Below are positions 34,076-45,499 of a DNA stretch of 64,000 bases, one piece after another (within the stretch, counting starts at the first letter, position 1; the number at the start of each line of letters is the position of its first letter). A program made the translations under genes and the position numbers. Origin of the DNA: Adiantum capillus-veneris (Eukaryota; Streptophyta; Polypodiopsida; Polypodiales; Pteridaceae). Under the pieces are notes generated by a model. It searched no databases and was not told the DNA's origin. It saw only the letters and a program-made list of their open reading frames with translations. The DNA is taken from NCBI GenBank assembly GCA_014529385.2, contig CM043942.1, forward strand, positions 18,923,991 through 18,987,990, written 5' to 3'.

Positions 34076-35451
34076 GATTACTTATGTTGTCACCCTTGTA
34101 GAATTCTCTCATTTTGCACTTGTGAGGATTTCCAAAGGCAGGACAACAAACATGCCATGTATGTGCCTTGCAAACACACCTAGTTCATGTTCTTTTACGT
34201 CCTTGATTTGGAATTTGTTAACCATGATCAGTTTGTGCATCAGGCTACACTCACAAAGGTGGAGATATTTCAAGCTTTGGTAGGTATCCAAGTGGCCTCA
34301 TAGACTTGCTTGAAGCTTGTTAGTTCTAACTTTTTTTGTGTGTTTTTGAAGCATCCATAATCAACCCCTTTATATGATGACTTGGGAATTTGTTAGTTCA
34401 GGTTTGAGATTTTGAAGCCTCCATTTCACTCCCATCAATTTATCAAGAGTGTTGCTCATATTCGCTTGGAAATTGGCTTCGTTCGGTTTTCTTTGCTTGT
34501 TAATTGGAAAGCCTTGCCAAGCTTTACCGAAGATTTATAGTCTAGTAAGAAATTATGGTCTGTATTTTCTTCTTTGTCTACTTGTGATCCTGCCAAAGTT
34601 CTTTTCAATGACATAGTGCTCCTGACTTGAGAGCAAAAAAATTTTCTCCAACTGTAGCTTGAGCAATTTTGCACACTTCACTGGGCTCAACATCAAATAC
34701 ATCATGCAAACACATTTTCCATAACAATCTACTTACTGCAATGTTTGATCTCTTTCACGGTGGTTTCTTTGTCTTTTGGTCCATCCACGAGGTTATGGAC
34801 TTGGATCATGGATGGACTTCTCATCAACACATTCAAATGTTGGTGCATTTTCTTCAATTGTAGCCATTGGGTGTGATTTAAAGCCAGTGGACTTGTCAAG
34901 CGTTTCTTGATCTTGGGGTGCACCTGTCAAAGGCATCGAAGACTCTCAGAACAAAACTCCATTACAAAGCAAGTATTAGTGCATGCACTGTAGATATCCA
35001 TAAACATTTCTCCACCTGCAATTAACAAAAATCTATATACATTTTTTATCTAAGGTGAGCCAAGCCAACCCACTAAACACGTAAGCGACTTATGTAGAGG
35101 ATGAAGAGTATCAGCCACATGAGAGATGAAGGTGATGTAGCTAGAGGGCTTGATTGATTGATATTGCACTAAGAGGGCTATTAAGCACTTGGCCCAATGT
35201 AGGAAATACCAGAGTTGGCAATTGTTATGAAGTAGATTAGGTGTGACTCTATCAGCTTTGAGCCAACCACGCACGAAGTGATAACACCATGCGTCCTTTT
35301 TACATATTCAAAAAATGTCTCACATGCCTAGCTTGACGATTTTGTATCACACATGAATGTCTCGGCCTCCTCGTTACTATTTGACACCCCTTATGTTAGG
35401 TGGGATCAATGGTCCCTATTAATTGGGGGTAGCGGGATTGATTTTGCACCG

Positions 35452-35665
35452 TCCGATGGTGATTAATTCCCAAGTGATCATCATGTGATCATGATCAAAA
35501 TGAACCCCAAGGAAACTCAATGTGAACATCAAGTGATCGCCAAGTGATCCCCTTGTAAGTCTCAATTGAGATGCGATCACCTTGTGAACCCACCTATTGG
35601 AAAGTGATTACTGTGTGATCCTGACCATTTCAAAGTGATCTCCAAGTGAAAACCATATGATCCCC
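35452..35665. repeat. Dispersed AAGTGATC motif cluster
   Basis: At least eight GTGAT words, five of them AAGTGAT, occur in about 210 bases with irregular spacing, interleaved with GTGAAC and one TCATGATCA-like palindromic core. It is not a regular tandem array. No gene overlaps it. Confidence 0.6.
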
Positions 35666-35669
35666 ACCC

Positions 35670-37972
35670 CGTCACTTTTGCCATATTATTTTACGTTCTC
35701 AACCCCATTTCAAGTGGCACGTGATAGCTTAATGGAAAATTCGGTGTCTCCAGTGTGAGAGGTGGTGGGTGCAAGTCGCAGAGTAGAGCCGGCCAAAATC
35801 TTTTTATTCTTGGGAATAAACGAACGATCCACATTATCTAGAGATCGTGGACTGTCGATCCCATGTGACAAGGGGATATCAAAAAATTACGAGGTCTCAT
35901 CCTAGTGCATCCTTTCTGCTCTCTACAGGCTGGCACACAACCGTGTGGAAGCCATGAAGAAGCCCGTCATCTCTATTGTTGCAATTGGCTATGGACTATG
36001 CGTGTGTGTGTGTGTGTGTGTGTGTGTGGGAGTGGAACGTAGCTTCGAACTCTGGAGATTGTTAAAGCGGCCATTGGCAAGGAGCATGCTTGCATGGCCA
36101 CAGTGACAATTGACTGCTTCGATGCTGCATTCGCCTCCTACTTCTCCCCCTCCCCCCTCTTCATTTTTTTCCCCTTTCACAACATTGTTGTTGATTCTAG
36201 TCTCTATTTCTTTTTTTAAAACCGTTAGCACATACTTCCTTGGTGAGATAATACAAAGATATTATTTGAAGGACATTATGTGAAGGGCTAAGGAAAGGTG
36301 GCCACCTATCCTTGTAATGTGGGCGACCAACCGGCCACCAGCAGAGGCCGAGATCCAGCTTGGGAGTACAGATTACAAGAAAGGTCACTGAGTGGCCTTT
36401 CGTGGCCTTCACGGTCGGGGGGAGGGGTGCTAGACCTAGAGACTCTACAGTGCAACTGCAGGACTGCAATATAGGCGAGTAATTCATGTGACACAACCAT
36501 ATCTGAAATGGTAGCACCTCAGTGCATTCCACCGATTGATTTGGCACTATTTAATTGGAGAGAACAGCATTAGCAGACGTGCTTGAAATTAGGGTGGGAA
36601 ATGGGCTGTGGATGAAAGACCAAGATCCTCAGTCCCTCGACCCCCGACTATAAAGGTTGTGCAAGTTGGATCGTGTATCAATGTGGCCTCTATTTTGTAT
36701 TTTGAGATTTTGATTGTTCATGCACATGCAATTTTATGGACTCGTTTGGATTTTGTACCACTTTGATGAATGAGAGAAACAACTAGTAAGTCATCTGATT
36801 TTGTGGGCTTTTCTGTGATGTGTCAAACCACATGCATGTGCATGTCTTATATAGATTGTAGCCCACCAAAGTTTTATTGTGAAAACTGACACCTTTTAAG
36901 TTTTCTCAACGGGCAAGAAAACAAATTATTTTTGTCTAAAATGCATGGAAATTGGTGGTTAGCTAACCGGCAAGGGCTTGGTGTCTCATAACAATTGCCA
37001 ACTCTTGTGTTGCCTACATTGGGCCAAGTGCTTAGTAGCCCTCTTAGTGTAATATCAATCACCCAGTCCTTTGTACTCGGCATCAATTAAGCTCTCTACC
37101 TAGATCACCTCCATCTCTCATGTGGTTGACAATCTTCATCCTCTACATGAGTCGCTTACGTGTTAAGTGGATTAGACCTCCACTAATTGGCAAGTTCCTC
37201 TATTTGTCTTTGCAATAAGGACGCCCTCGTGCAATTCACACAATAGGCACCATTCCTTAAAAATAACATCTAGGTTGCTCCTTTCTATGAATGAAAGTTT
37301 CGCCTTAGAGCCGAGTCGCGCCTTGTGTCAGTGGGCGCAGTAGGAGGAAGCAAGTAGCCAATTATGGAAATGCCAAACTTTGTTGCGGAATTATAGAAGC
37401 GTTGTTATGGTTCTGTTAGCATGTCGAAAAAGCAAGGTATTAAACTATAAACCAGGGAATGTAAGCATCTCCGTATTTGCAGGTGAAATGCCTCCAATCA
37501 GAAACCGCAGTTTCTTTGACAAGCTTTATACAAGTTTTGCTTCTCCATTTTTGCACATGCAGGTGTGACCAGTGAGTATCTTTACCCCTCCTCACCCTGT
37601 TGATGGGGGCGCGACCCAGCTCTTACACTTTGGAGAGAGTCATATGGCCCTCAGAGCCTACAGAGCCCTCAGACCAATGTTTAACTTGTGCTCGTAGTGA
37701 AACGTGTCAAAAACACAAAACGGCCAATGAAGTCCCAAATCTTGCTCGTCACATGGATCCTCACACCTACACCCTCAAGAGTTAACTACTCGATTGATAT
37801 CCTCCTGCTACTAGATAACAAAACCAGTAGGCCGTGCTAATCTTTTTTATGAGGTCTTATTAAGGGAAATCTCATTGGGTTCCTTTTTGGCTTTAAGCGA
37901 AAAAAGGAACAAAGTTGGCACGTGGAGAGAGGAGACAATTTTTTTAAAAAAAATCGATAGGTCTGCAAGTCG

Positions 37973-38017
<45 letters not shown>

Positions 38018-38500
38018 AGGGAGGGGGGGAGGGGCGGGGGGGATGCCATGTGTGGGAGGCAAGTCGCAACGAGAGAGAGAAATGTGGCATGCGTCTAAGA
38101 GCAAGAAGAGAGTTTTTTTCTCGGGTGGAGCTAAGAGGGAGCGCAAAGTCGACAAGGTCCGGGTCTCTTTCTCTCTCTCTCTCTCTCCCTCTCCCCCGCC
38201 CCTGCCAATGATTATCACTATAGCAGGCAGCGTGCAGGTGGTATTGTGTGTCTAGCACCCCGGATCCACCGGTAGAGTCTCTCTCTCTGTGCAATAGGGA
38301 TGGCCATGATGGGATTAAGACATCCTCATGGTTGCAAACGACACAGAACACATCCTCGTGTGTGAGATTCCGCAGAGAATTGAGTAATAGGGCATGATTT
38401 GTCGAAAGCAGAAGAGAGGGAGGGGAGCATTCACAAGAAGATTTAGAAATTTTCTCATGTAGGAAAATGGACTCTTTTCCAGTGTTTTTCATACAATGCA
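35670..38500. other. Non-coding stretch
   Basis: No gene is supported. It includes (GT)14 at about 36001-36028 and (GA)n at about 37976-38013 followed by G-rich DNA. ORFs here are short or made of microsatellite. Confidence 0.5.
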
Positions 38501-38501
38501 T

Positions 38502-38581
38502 AGCATCATGAGCTTCTGCTCGGGAGGTACCACATACCTAGCTAGGTATGCGGTTCCTCCCTCACAGAAGCTCATGATGTT
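38502..38581. repeat. 80-bp near-perfect palindrome
   Basis: Two arms of 40 bases meet at CTAG/CTAG (38541/38542) with no loop. The left arm reads AGCATCATGAGCTTCTGCTC and onward; the right arm is its reverse complement apart from about five mismatches. It could be a foldback element, a small TIR element reduced to its ends, or a hairpin RNA source. Flanking target duplications are not clear. Confidence 0.9.
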
Positions 38582-39202
38582 AAGGTAAGTCACAATGTGT
38601 GAATTATCGTGAGAATTTGTCCAAAACTTCTTGTGATTGATGTGGTGAGAACAAGAGCAAAGAACATCAACGTAACAATTGTAGACGAGGTCTTACGTGC
38701 AACTGAGGGGAGAGAGAGAGAGAGAGATGAGTTCTCTGAGGACGAATACGAAAAGAGAAGCACAACTATTGCAGCCGCAATAGGGGTGTGTGAGTGCATA
38801 ATTGTAAGTGGAGTGCTCACGAACGAGGAGCAAAGGAGATGAAGTACTTGTGCCCAGTGCGACGTTGATTGAATGCTCCTTCACCATGAGAAGCAGCAAA
38901 GCAAGCAGCAAAATTGTGAGCGAGATGACAAGCCGAGAGAGGAAGTGAGCGAGCTCTTGGCGTAGCCAACGATGGCGAGGTCCGAGGGTTGCACAGATGC
39001 CATGATGGGGACACCTCCCCTGCTTTTCCTTTACAATTAAAAGATTCTTTGAAATCTGGTAGACATATTAATTTAGTTTGAGTTTCCGTGGACCAAGCAG
39101 GTAGCCAAAACAACTTTTCAGAAACGCATTAATTAGTTTTTTGGGGGGGGGTCGGGGGAAGAAAGGAAAAGGGAAGGGTGGGGAAAAAAAGGGAAAGGAG
39201 AA

Positions 39203-39234
<32 letters not shown>

Positions 39235-39282
39235 GTGCTGTATTCTTTTTTTTATGGCTCAAAGGGAGCTCAAGGACGAGCA
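38582..39282. other. Non-coding stretch with G30
   Basis: No gene is supported; the main feature is the G-rich block around 39145-39232. Confidence 0.5.
39203..39232. repeat. Poly-G run (G30)
   Basis: 30 consecutive G, preceded by other short G and A runs. The assembled length of such runs is often unreliable. Confidence 0.85.
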
Positions 39283-39440
39283 CAAGCATATAGCCTAGTG
39301 GTCAAGGTTGAGTTTTATACTATGTACGTAATGTGTTCAAATCCTACTCATTAAGATTGGTTTTAAATGGTGACGTGCATGGACATCTTAATTGGAGATG
39401 TTAAAGCATCTTGGGAAGATTCTATGTAATGAAAAACAAA
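39283..39440 (+). mobile_element. tRNA-derived SINE-like element
   Basis: TAGCCTAGTGG (39291-39301) matches the RNA polymerase III A box and GTTCAAATCC (39335-39344) the B box, with about 34 bases between them as in tRNA genes and SINEs. No tRNA cloverleaf is formed. The 3' end is only roughly placed. It lies close to the CACTA terminus at 39727 but outside it. Confidence 0.5.
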
Positions 39441-39726
39441 AGTAGAGCCATAGGAGCCTAAGAATACTATTATGTCCCTAAGTACGTACCTGAATAGGTA
39501 GCATACATACCTCTTATTAGCTAGAATCTTTCAGGATTCCTCGCCACCCCAATCTGGTAAGTTGGTAATGTGCAGATAATGGCCCTGCAAGAGGTCGTAC
39601 TTGAACTCGCAAAAGCACGTATGGGTTGAAGTCCATAGACTAAGCCAACCCTCCTCGGCGACCTCGCTGTCTAGCCTGTGAAGCGCACCATTATAAAAAC
39701 ACGCCATTGTCCCTCGTGCCAACTTG

Positions 39727-39846
39727 CACTACAAGAGGCTCTTCATATTAGCGACGCTCACACAGCGACGCTCCAAAAAAAAAATCCCGGCGTCGCTATG
39801 AGCGTCGCAAATTTACAAAGAAATTTGCGACGCTCATAGCGACGCC
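39727..39846 (+). repeat. CACTA terminus, subterminal repeats and perfect palindrome
   Basis: CACTACAAGA starts at 39727. GCGACGCTC occurs at about 39751 and 39765. 39789-39846 is a perfect inverted repeat: 26-base arms starting GGCGTCGCTATGAGCGTCGC, loop ACAAAG. Its arms contain GCGACGCTC and TAGCGACGC in both orientations. By analogy with En/Spm these would be binding sites for the TNPA-like protein. Confidence 0.9.
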
Positions 39847-39967
39847 CGCTGGGGTAAAAAAATAACCGAGCGCGCCCAAAAACTCAGATCTCAGATCTGA
39901 GTTTTTCGGCGCCCTCAAGCAAAGAGCAGGTAACGCTCTCTCTCTCTCTCTCTCTCTTTTTCTTCTC

Positions 39968-39998
<31 letters not shown>

Positions 39999-40116
39999 AG
40001 AGGAAGGAGAGCCAGGTATGCTCCTTCCCTCTCCTCATTCTCATGTTCCCTTCCCCTCTTTCTCTCTCCCTCTCTCTCTCTCTCTCACACACACATACAC
40101 ACACACACATAGTGTT

Positions 40117-40152
<36 letters not shown>

Positions 40153-40159
40153 AACAAAA

Positions 40160-40375
40160 ACAAAAACGCACACACACATACATAAACAAAGAATGCACAC
40201 ACACATTGAGAGAGAAAAAGAGAGAGAGAGCATGCATAAACAAAAAACGCACGCATTGAGAGAGGAAAAGAGAGAGAGAACATGCATAAATAAAAAACGC
40301 ACACATTGAGAGAGAAAACGTGCATACGATCCAAAAAAACGCACACACATTGAGAGAGAAAGAGAGAGAAACTAA
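40160..40375. repeat. Minisatellite of about 51-bp units
   Basis: Four to five imperfect units, each with ACGCACRCATTGAGAGAG, a GA-rich part and CATGCATAAAYAAAAAAC. Preceding DNA (39940-40160) is CT, CA and GA dinucleotide. ORFs on both strands through this block are artefacts. Confidence 0.8.
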
Positions 40376-40630
40376 TTTAACGTCGTAGGAAACTAATTAA
40401 AATTAAAAGACCTAAAGATCTAGCCGACGAAGAGTTGAACTCAAGACCTATTATTCAAGAGGGAAATGGCATAATCGATCTATCATACTTGGCATGGGTG
40501 ATAGAAAGGTTATACCATTTATCTCTTTTTATTGGCACACACATCCACACACGCGCGCACACACAAGAAGAAGAGAGTTATAACGTCGTAGGAAACTATC
40601 TTAAAAGACGTTAAAGATTAGGTTATATGT

Positions 40631-40990
40631 AGACTTACATTAAATTAGATTTAAGTTTATTTTTAACTAGATTTACGTTTATTTAAGCTAGATTTAGATT
40701 TACGTTATATTAGATTAGATTTAGGTCTCCATAGACTGCGATGCCTGCATGAAGCGGGTGAAGAAAGCCCTCAATGGAATATAGGGTATTGCTGCCTTCA
40801 CTCATGGTGGGCTCCGTCGATCCAAAAGTACTGGTGAAATGTCTTCAGAAGATAGGGAAGAAGGTGGATCTTCAGGGCGGCAAGAGTCACTACATCCCCG
40901 ACACAATGACCATCTAGACAACCTCTAGTCATTAGACTTACGTTAAATTAGATTTAGCTTTATTTTTAGTTAGATTTACGTTTATTTAGA
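40631..40990. repeat. Direct repeats flanking the captured HMA fragment
   Basis: About 55 bases beginning AGACTTAC(A/G)TTAAATTAG at 40631-40686 recur at 40934-40990, on either side of the HMA coding fragment. Similarity is high but not perfect. Confidence 0.8.
40737..40905 (+). pseudogene. Captured fragment of a heavy-metal-associated (HIPP-like) gene
   Basis: The plus strand encodes CDACMKRVKKALNGI, then a stop, then after a frameshift GSVDPKVLVKCLQKIGKKV (from about 40810). These are the start (metal-binding CxxC) and end (VDP..L...L...GK+VD) of the HMA fold of plant heavy-metal-associated isoprenylated proteins, which bind metal through the two Cys. The middle of the domain is missing or out of frame and no isoprenylation tail is visible. 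A possible splice acceptor (CATAG) directly precedes the fragment, so a host exon was probably copied into the CACTA element. It cannot make a full HMA domain now. Confidence 0.75.
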
Positions 40991-41300
40991 TTTACGCTTA
41001 TTTACGTTAGATCGAGTCCACGCAAGAATTACTTACGGTTTAGGGTTTAGAGTTAGACGAACAGTGAAAAGATCTACTGTGAAAAGATGTTAAGATGAAG
41101 TGAAGTGCTACAGCTAGAGAAGAGGCAAAGGGGTTTTGTCCACTACATGCAGTATCATGTAGACGTGGGTGTGTAGATTTCTTGTACCCACAAATATAGG
41201 TATTGACCAATAAAGACGAGATTATAACCCGGTGGTTCTGATCTCCGTGCACCTCTAGACCAAGGTGTGCGGGGATTGGACATGACTAGAGAATGTGAGG

Positions 41301-41301
41301 T

Positions 41302-41358
<57 letters not shown>
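41301..41358. repeat. (GA)n microsatellite
   Basis: About 29 GA units, some 65 bases before the transposase ATG and so possibly in its 5' untranslated region. Confidence 0.9.
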
Positions 41359-41361
<3 letters not shown>

Positions 41362-41423
41362 GACGAAGAATGCCAATAGAATATTAAATTTGTTGTCCAG
41401 GTTATAAGTTTTTTATCCTCATT

Positions 41424-44400
41424 ATGAGTAGCGACGAGGATGTGGGACCGTCCAACCGAAACACCTATCTCTCAACGAGGGTCTTATGTCCTTGTAATCA
41501 ATGCAAGCATGCTGTGCGACGGACAAGACGTGTTTCTTTGCAGCACGTTCGCGAATTTGGCGAGTTTGATCCATCTATTATAGATCGAGTTGTTGCCAAT
41601 TATAACTCGTCGGACTCTGACGCTGGCCAACAAGCAGCAATCTTGCAACCCAATAGACGTGTTCGCAGGCGCGTTGGTCAAGCAGCATATGTGAGGCCAC
41701 AAGATGTAGCCTCTGACAGCTCGGGGGATGATCATGCAGAGCACATTCCCAACGAGGCAATGTTTGAGCCCGAGATTGATGAAATGATCGAGACGATCAT
41801 GGATTCAGGAAGCCTTATCTATGATGATATGAAAAGTGAAGCCGATACGCCATTGTATAATGGAGCACGTATGTTTAGATTGAAAGCACTCCTGGTTCTT
41901 CTCAACATGCAGGCAAAGTTTGGATGGAGTGACACTAGCGTCACAGCGCTTTTCAGGTGATCTATTACAATTAGTTTACTTTAATAGAACTCTAAATGTA
42001 CAATGATCTGATAGATTTTTACACGACTGTATCATATTTTTATGTTGTGTAGATTGCTGAAAGAGCACATACTACCAGCTGACAATGTGATGCCAGATTC
42101 CCGAGATGAAGCAAGAAAGATTTTGCGAAACTTGGGGATGGATTACAATTCTATCCACGCTTGTCCTAATGACTGCATTCTTTTCAGAGGGGAATACACA
42201 GACATGGAGAAGTGTCCGAAATGTGATTCCGAAAGATATAGAGTAGATCTCCACGGGACAAAAATTCCACAAAAGGTTTTGCGACATTTCCCTCTGCTTC
42301 CTCGCATCAAGCATTTCTTCGAATGTAAGTCCATGGCCGCCCTAGCATCATGGCATGAGGAGAATAAATCTTCGGATGGTGTGCTACGAATTCCTGCAGA
42401 TTGCGTAGCCTGGAAACATATAGATGGAACATGGTCGGATTTTGCCAGGGAATCTCGAAATTTGCGCTTAGGCCTGGCTATGGATGGCGTAAATCCATTT
42501 GGTCAAAGATCAACATCTTACAGTGTATGGCCCGTTGTCATCGTCAACTACAACATTCCCCCGTGGTTGACTACGAAGAAGGGGCACCTATGGCTAAGCT
42601 TGATTGTGCCAGGGCGATATAAAGTGGGGAATATGGATGTGTATCTTCGTCCACTATTGGAAGAGCTACAACAATTGTGGATTGGTATAGAGGTGGTGGA
42701 TATGAGCCGACACACAGGACGACGGAATGCTTTGATCAGAGGCATTTTAATGTGGACCATGCATGACTATCCCGGGCTAACAGAATGCTCAGGTGATCTA
42801 TTGACACTCACTACTCAGACACTCACTGTAAATATTGTTTTTTCCCATAGTTGATCTATTATCATGTGTATACATGCAGGGCTTCAAACAAGCGGATATA
42901 GAGCATGTGTCACATGTGGACCTAGACTGAATGCACGTAGGGCACCCTCACTGAAGAAGCAAATCTACGAAGGTCATCAAGCGTATCTTCCAGAGAATCA
43001 TGTGTTACGCGACGGCTTTTTGGGAAGAGAGCCACCAAGGATGTCTGCACAAGCATGGTTAGAGCAGAAGGAGATGTGCGATGACGGATTGCCTCCAGGG
43101 ATGAAGAGACTATCTCTATGGTACGAGTTACCATACTGGCCCCGACTCATGATCAATCACTTGCTCGATCCAATGCACATATTTAAGAATGTGGGTAATC
43201 TACTATGGGACCATTTGACCGGCAAGAAAGATACTTTGGGAGCCAGAGTTGACCTTAGAAATGTGGATCGTATGGAGAAATATTGTCCGCAAACAGCGTC
43301 TGATGGATCGATAAAACTCCCTAAAGCACCATGGATTTTCACAGGAGCCCAAGAACGCAAAGTAAAAGAGGCCATTCGATCTTTGCGGACCCCCACTAGC
43401 GTAATGCACTCGCTCCGAACGTGTTTTACTAAAGAAGGAAAGCTTACCGGTTTGAAGTCACACGATTGGCATAAAATGTGTCAGGTACGTTCATAGTGGT
43501 CTTTAATATCATTGCATAAAATGTGGACTTTAATATCATTGCTGCACATACTATACAGTTTATTTTACCGGTTGCCATTGAGGGATGTTTGTCTCTCGAC
43601 ATCCGTAACACAATCTACAAACTTGCAAAGCTGGTGCAATGGATCTCACAAAAGGAGATCAACGTAGACTCCATACCATTCGCCAAACTAAATGTTGCGG
43701 AGCTTGTGTGCATGTTTGAGAAACATTTTCCTACTACCATGCTAACCATTCAGGTGCATCTTCTTGTTCACATAGTTGATGAGGTGGAAATAGTTGGCAC
43801 AGTTCATTCCAGATGGATGTTCTTCTTAGAGCGTTTCATGAAAACGCTTAAGGGATATGTGCATCAAAAGGCACGTCCGGAGGGTAGCATGGCAGAAGGT
43901 TGGTTGGTATCAGAGTCCCTAGTGTACATTGAAGAGTGGCTAGACGGATTTGATAAATCCCGGGACACGCTATGGCGAACCATAGATGATGAGCGCATAT
44001 CTGGGATTGTCATGTGCAATCTTGGTGTTGAGAAGAAGATGACGAAAGATCTAGAGGCTAAAATCAACCGATTTTGCATGCTTCACAATCCAGTGATGCA
44101 AAAGTGGATTTCACAATATGAGGATGCAAAGCAAGAGCGACAAAGGGTACGAATTGAGTGGAGACGGGGAAGACGACCACCGATGCACTATCCAGCGGTT
44201 CTGGAGAGCCTACCAACCTTCATGAGCTTAAGATGGTTGCACAACCAATTGAAAAGCGCACAACAATGCGGTGACGAAGTGACTGAAGAAGAGTGGGAGT
44301 ACTCTCGGGGTTGCGCGACCAAGGTAAGTTTGCAATGTACGACTAGCTAGTGAATTTATTTCTAAACGTTTGAACGGCCACTCATAATCTTTGTTCGTTG

Positions 44401-45155
44401 TAGTATAAGTCATACACAGCAGCATGGTGTAAAGGTCGACATTTTAGGGTGGAACGAATCGACAAAAGCGTTTTACTCAAGATTGTGGAATCATGGCAAA
44501 ATTTGAACAGTCTAGTCGACGACGTTCCTCTGATGCAGATCCTGTGGTAGCGGAACTCACTTACTTCGGCACGCTGCAAGAGATTTTGAGGATCGATTAC
44601 AGAGGATTTTTTGTCGACTTGTTCGACGTGCAATGGTTCAAGATAATCATGGAGGGTCGCAACGCTACTGTGCGTAGAGGAGAGTCTGGTTTTCTTGAGG
44701 TGGATTCTACTAAGAAATGGACTGACCTAAGAGACACTTTCGTACTACCCGAGCATTGTGAACAAGTAAGTATATAAATAGTTAACATCCCCCTTTTACA
44801 AGTTATGTGCTTGAAAGCTCTCATGTAAGCTATGTGGCTCTGGCAGGTAATATTTCATCCTACAAAGTCTACATCAAACTGGTGGTACGTCATAGAGGTA
44901 GCCCCTCGTAGTGCAAGGACGTATGAAGGCTACCATGTGCCAATCACAACGACATCAATGGAGGAGATCAGAGAAGATGCTCAATCAGAAGCCGCTGCGG
45001 TGGTGCCAGACGAGCATCAAGATGCTACTACTCTATATGGGGTGCATGCAGAGGAGCTACAAAATGAAACAGAGGATATGTGTTTAAACGGAGAGCTCTA
45101 TATAGGTATAGGAAGTTATGCTGAGTTATGCGATTATGAGAGAGAGATCTCTTAA
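41424..45155 (+). CDS. CACTA transposase, tnp2/TNPD type, six exons
   Basis: Exons inferred from GT-AG sites that keep frame: 41424-41956, 42053-42792, 42880-43484, 43559-44323, 44404-44766, 44847-45155 (introns 74-96 bases). Domain order matches plant CACTA transposases: Transpos_assoc-like start (CPCNQCKHAVRRTRRVSLQH), Transposase_21/tnp2 core (LAMDGVNPFGQRSTSYSVWP, NIPPWLTTKKGHLWL, GRYKVGNMDVYLRPLLEEL), zinc-type CVTCGPRLNARR, a DUF4218 region (FILPVAIEGCLSLDIRN, HLLVHIVDEVEIVGTVHSRW) and a DUF4216 region (ELTYFGTLQEILRIDYRGFF). It should recognise and cut the element ends with its partner protein. In exon 5 the frame with YKSYTAAWCKGRHFRV does not continue into NRQKRFTQDCGIM without a 1-base shift near 44450. 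An acceptor at 44447 (TTTTAG) would skip the first part and keep frame. Other exons read open. Confidence 0.8.
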
Positions 45156-45499
45156 AGCCACAAATATTGTATTTGAACAATTTTGCTCCGTGTTGTAAAA
45201 GCTCTGGCTCTCTAAGTACCTTCCATGGTGTATAACGCTCTTTTCTACTCGCGCTCACATCTTTTGATTGAAAATTCTGAGTTTTCGACTTGCCTCTTCT
45301 ATCACTCGATTCATTGCGTCATTGTATTTATATGCGTCATTACGTCATTGTATTTAATGGTCTTTGCGTCATTGTCTACTCTATTCATTCAATATTAAGT
45401 TTAAATATTCGTGTATTTAATGCAGGTATGGATGATGAGGAGTTTCTTTCTTCTTTGTCACCGCAGTAGAGACAGTGGTACGTGGAGCGTCATCGCTCT

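Larger units (their letters stand above)
31130..35450. other. Non-coding stretch
   Basis: No gene is supported. A 131-codon minus-strand ORF (31472-31077) and an acidic plus-strand ORF (32376-32612) have no recognisable features. The stretch contains a 38-bp tandem repeat (32954-33029) and a long GA tract (34001-34072). Confidence 0.5.

Noticed and set aside
38502-38581. MicroRNA precursor
   Set aside because: The stem has no terminal loop and is only 40 bases per arm; no known miRNA sequence was recognised.
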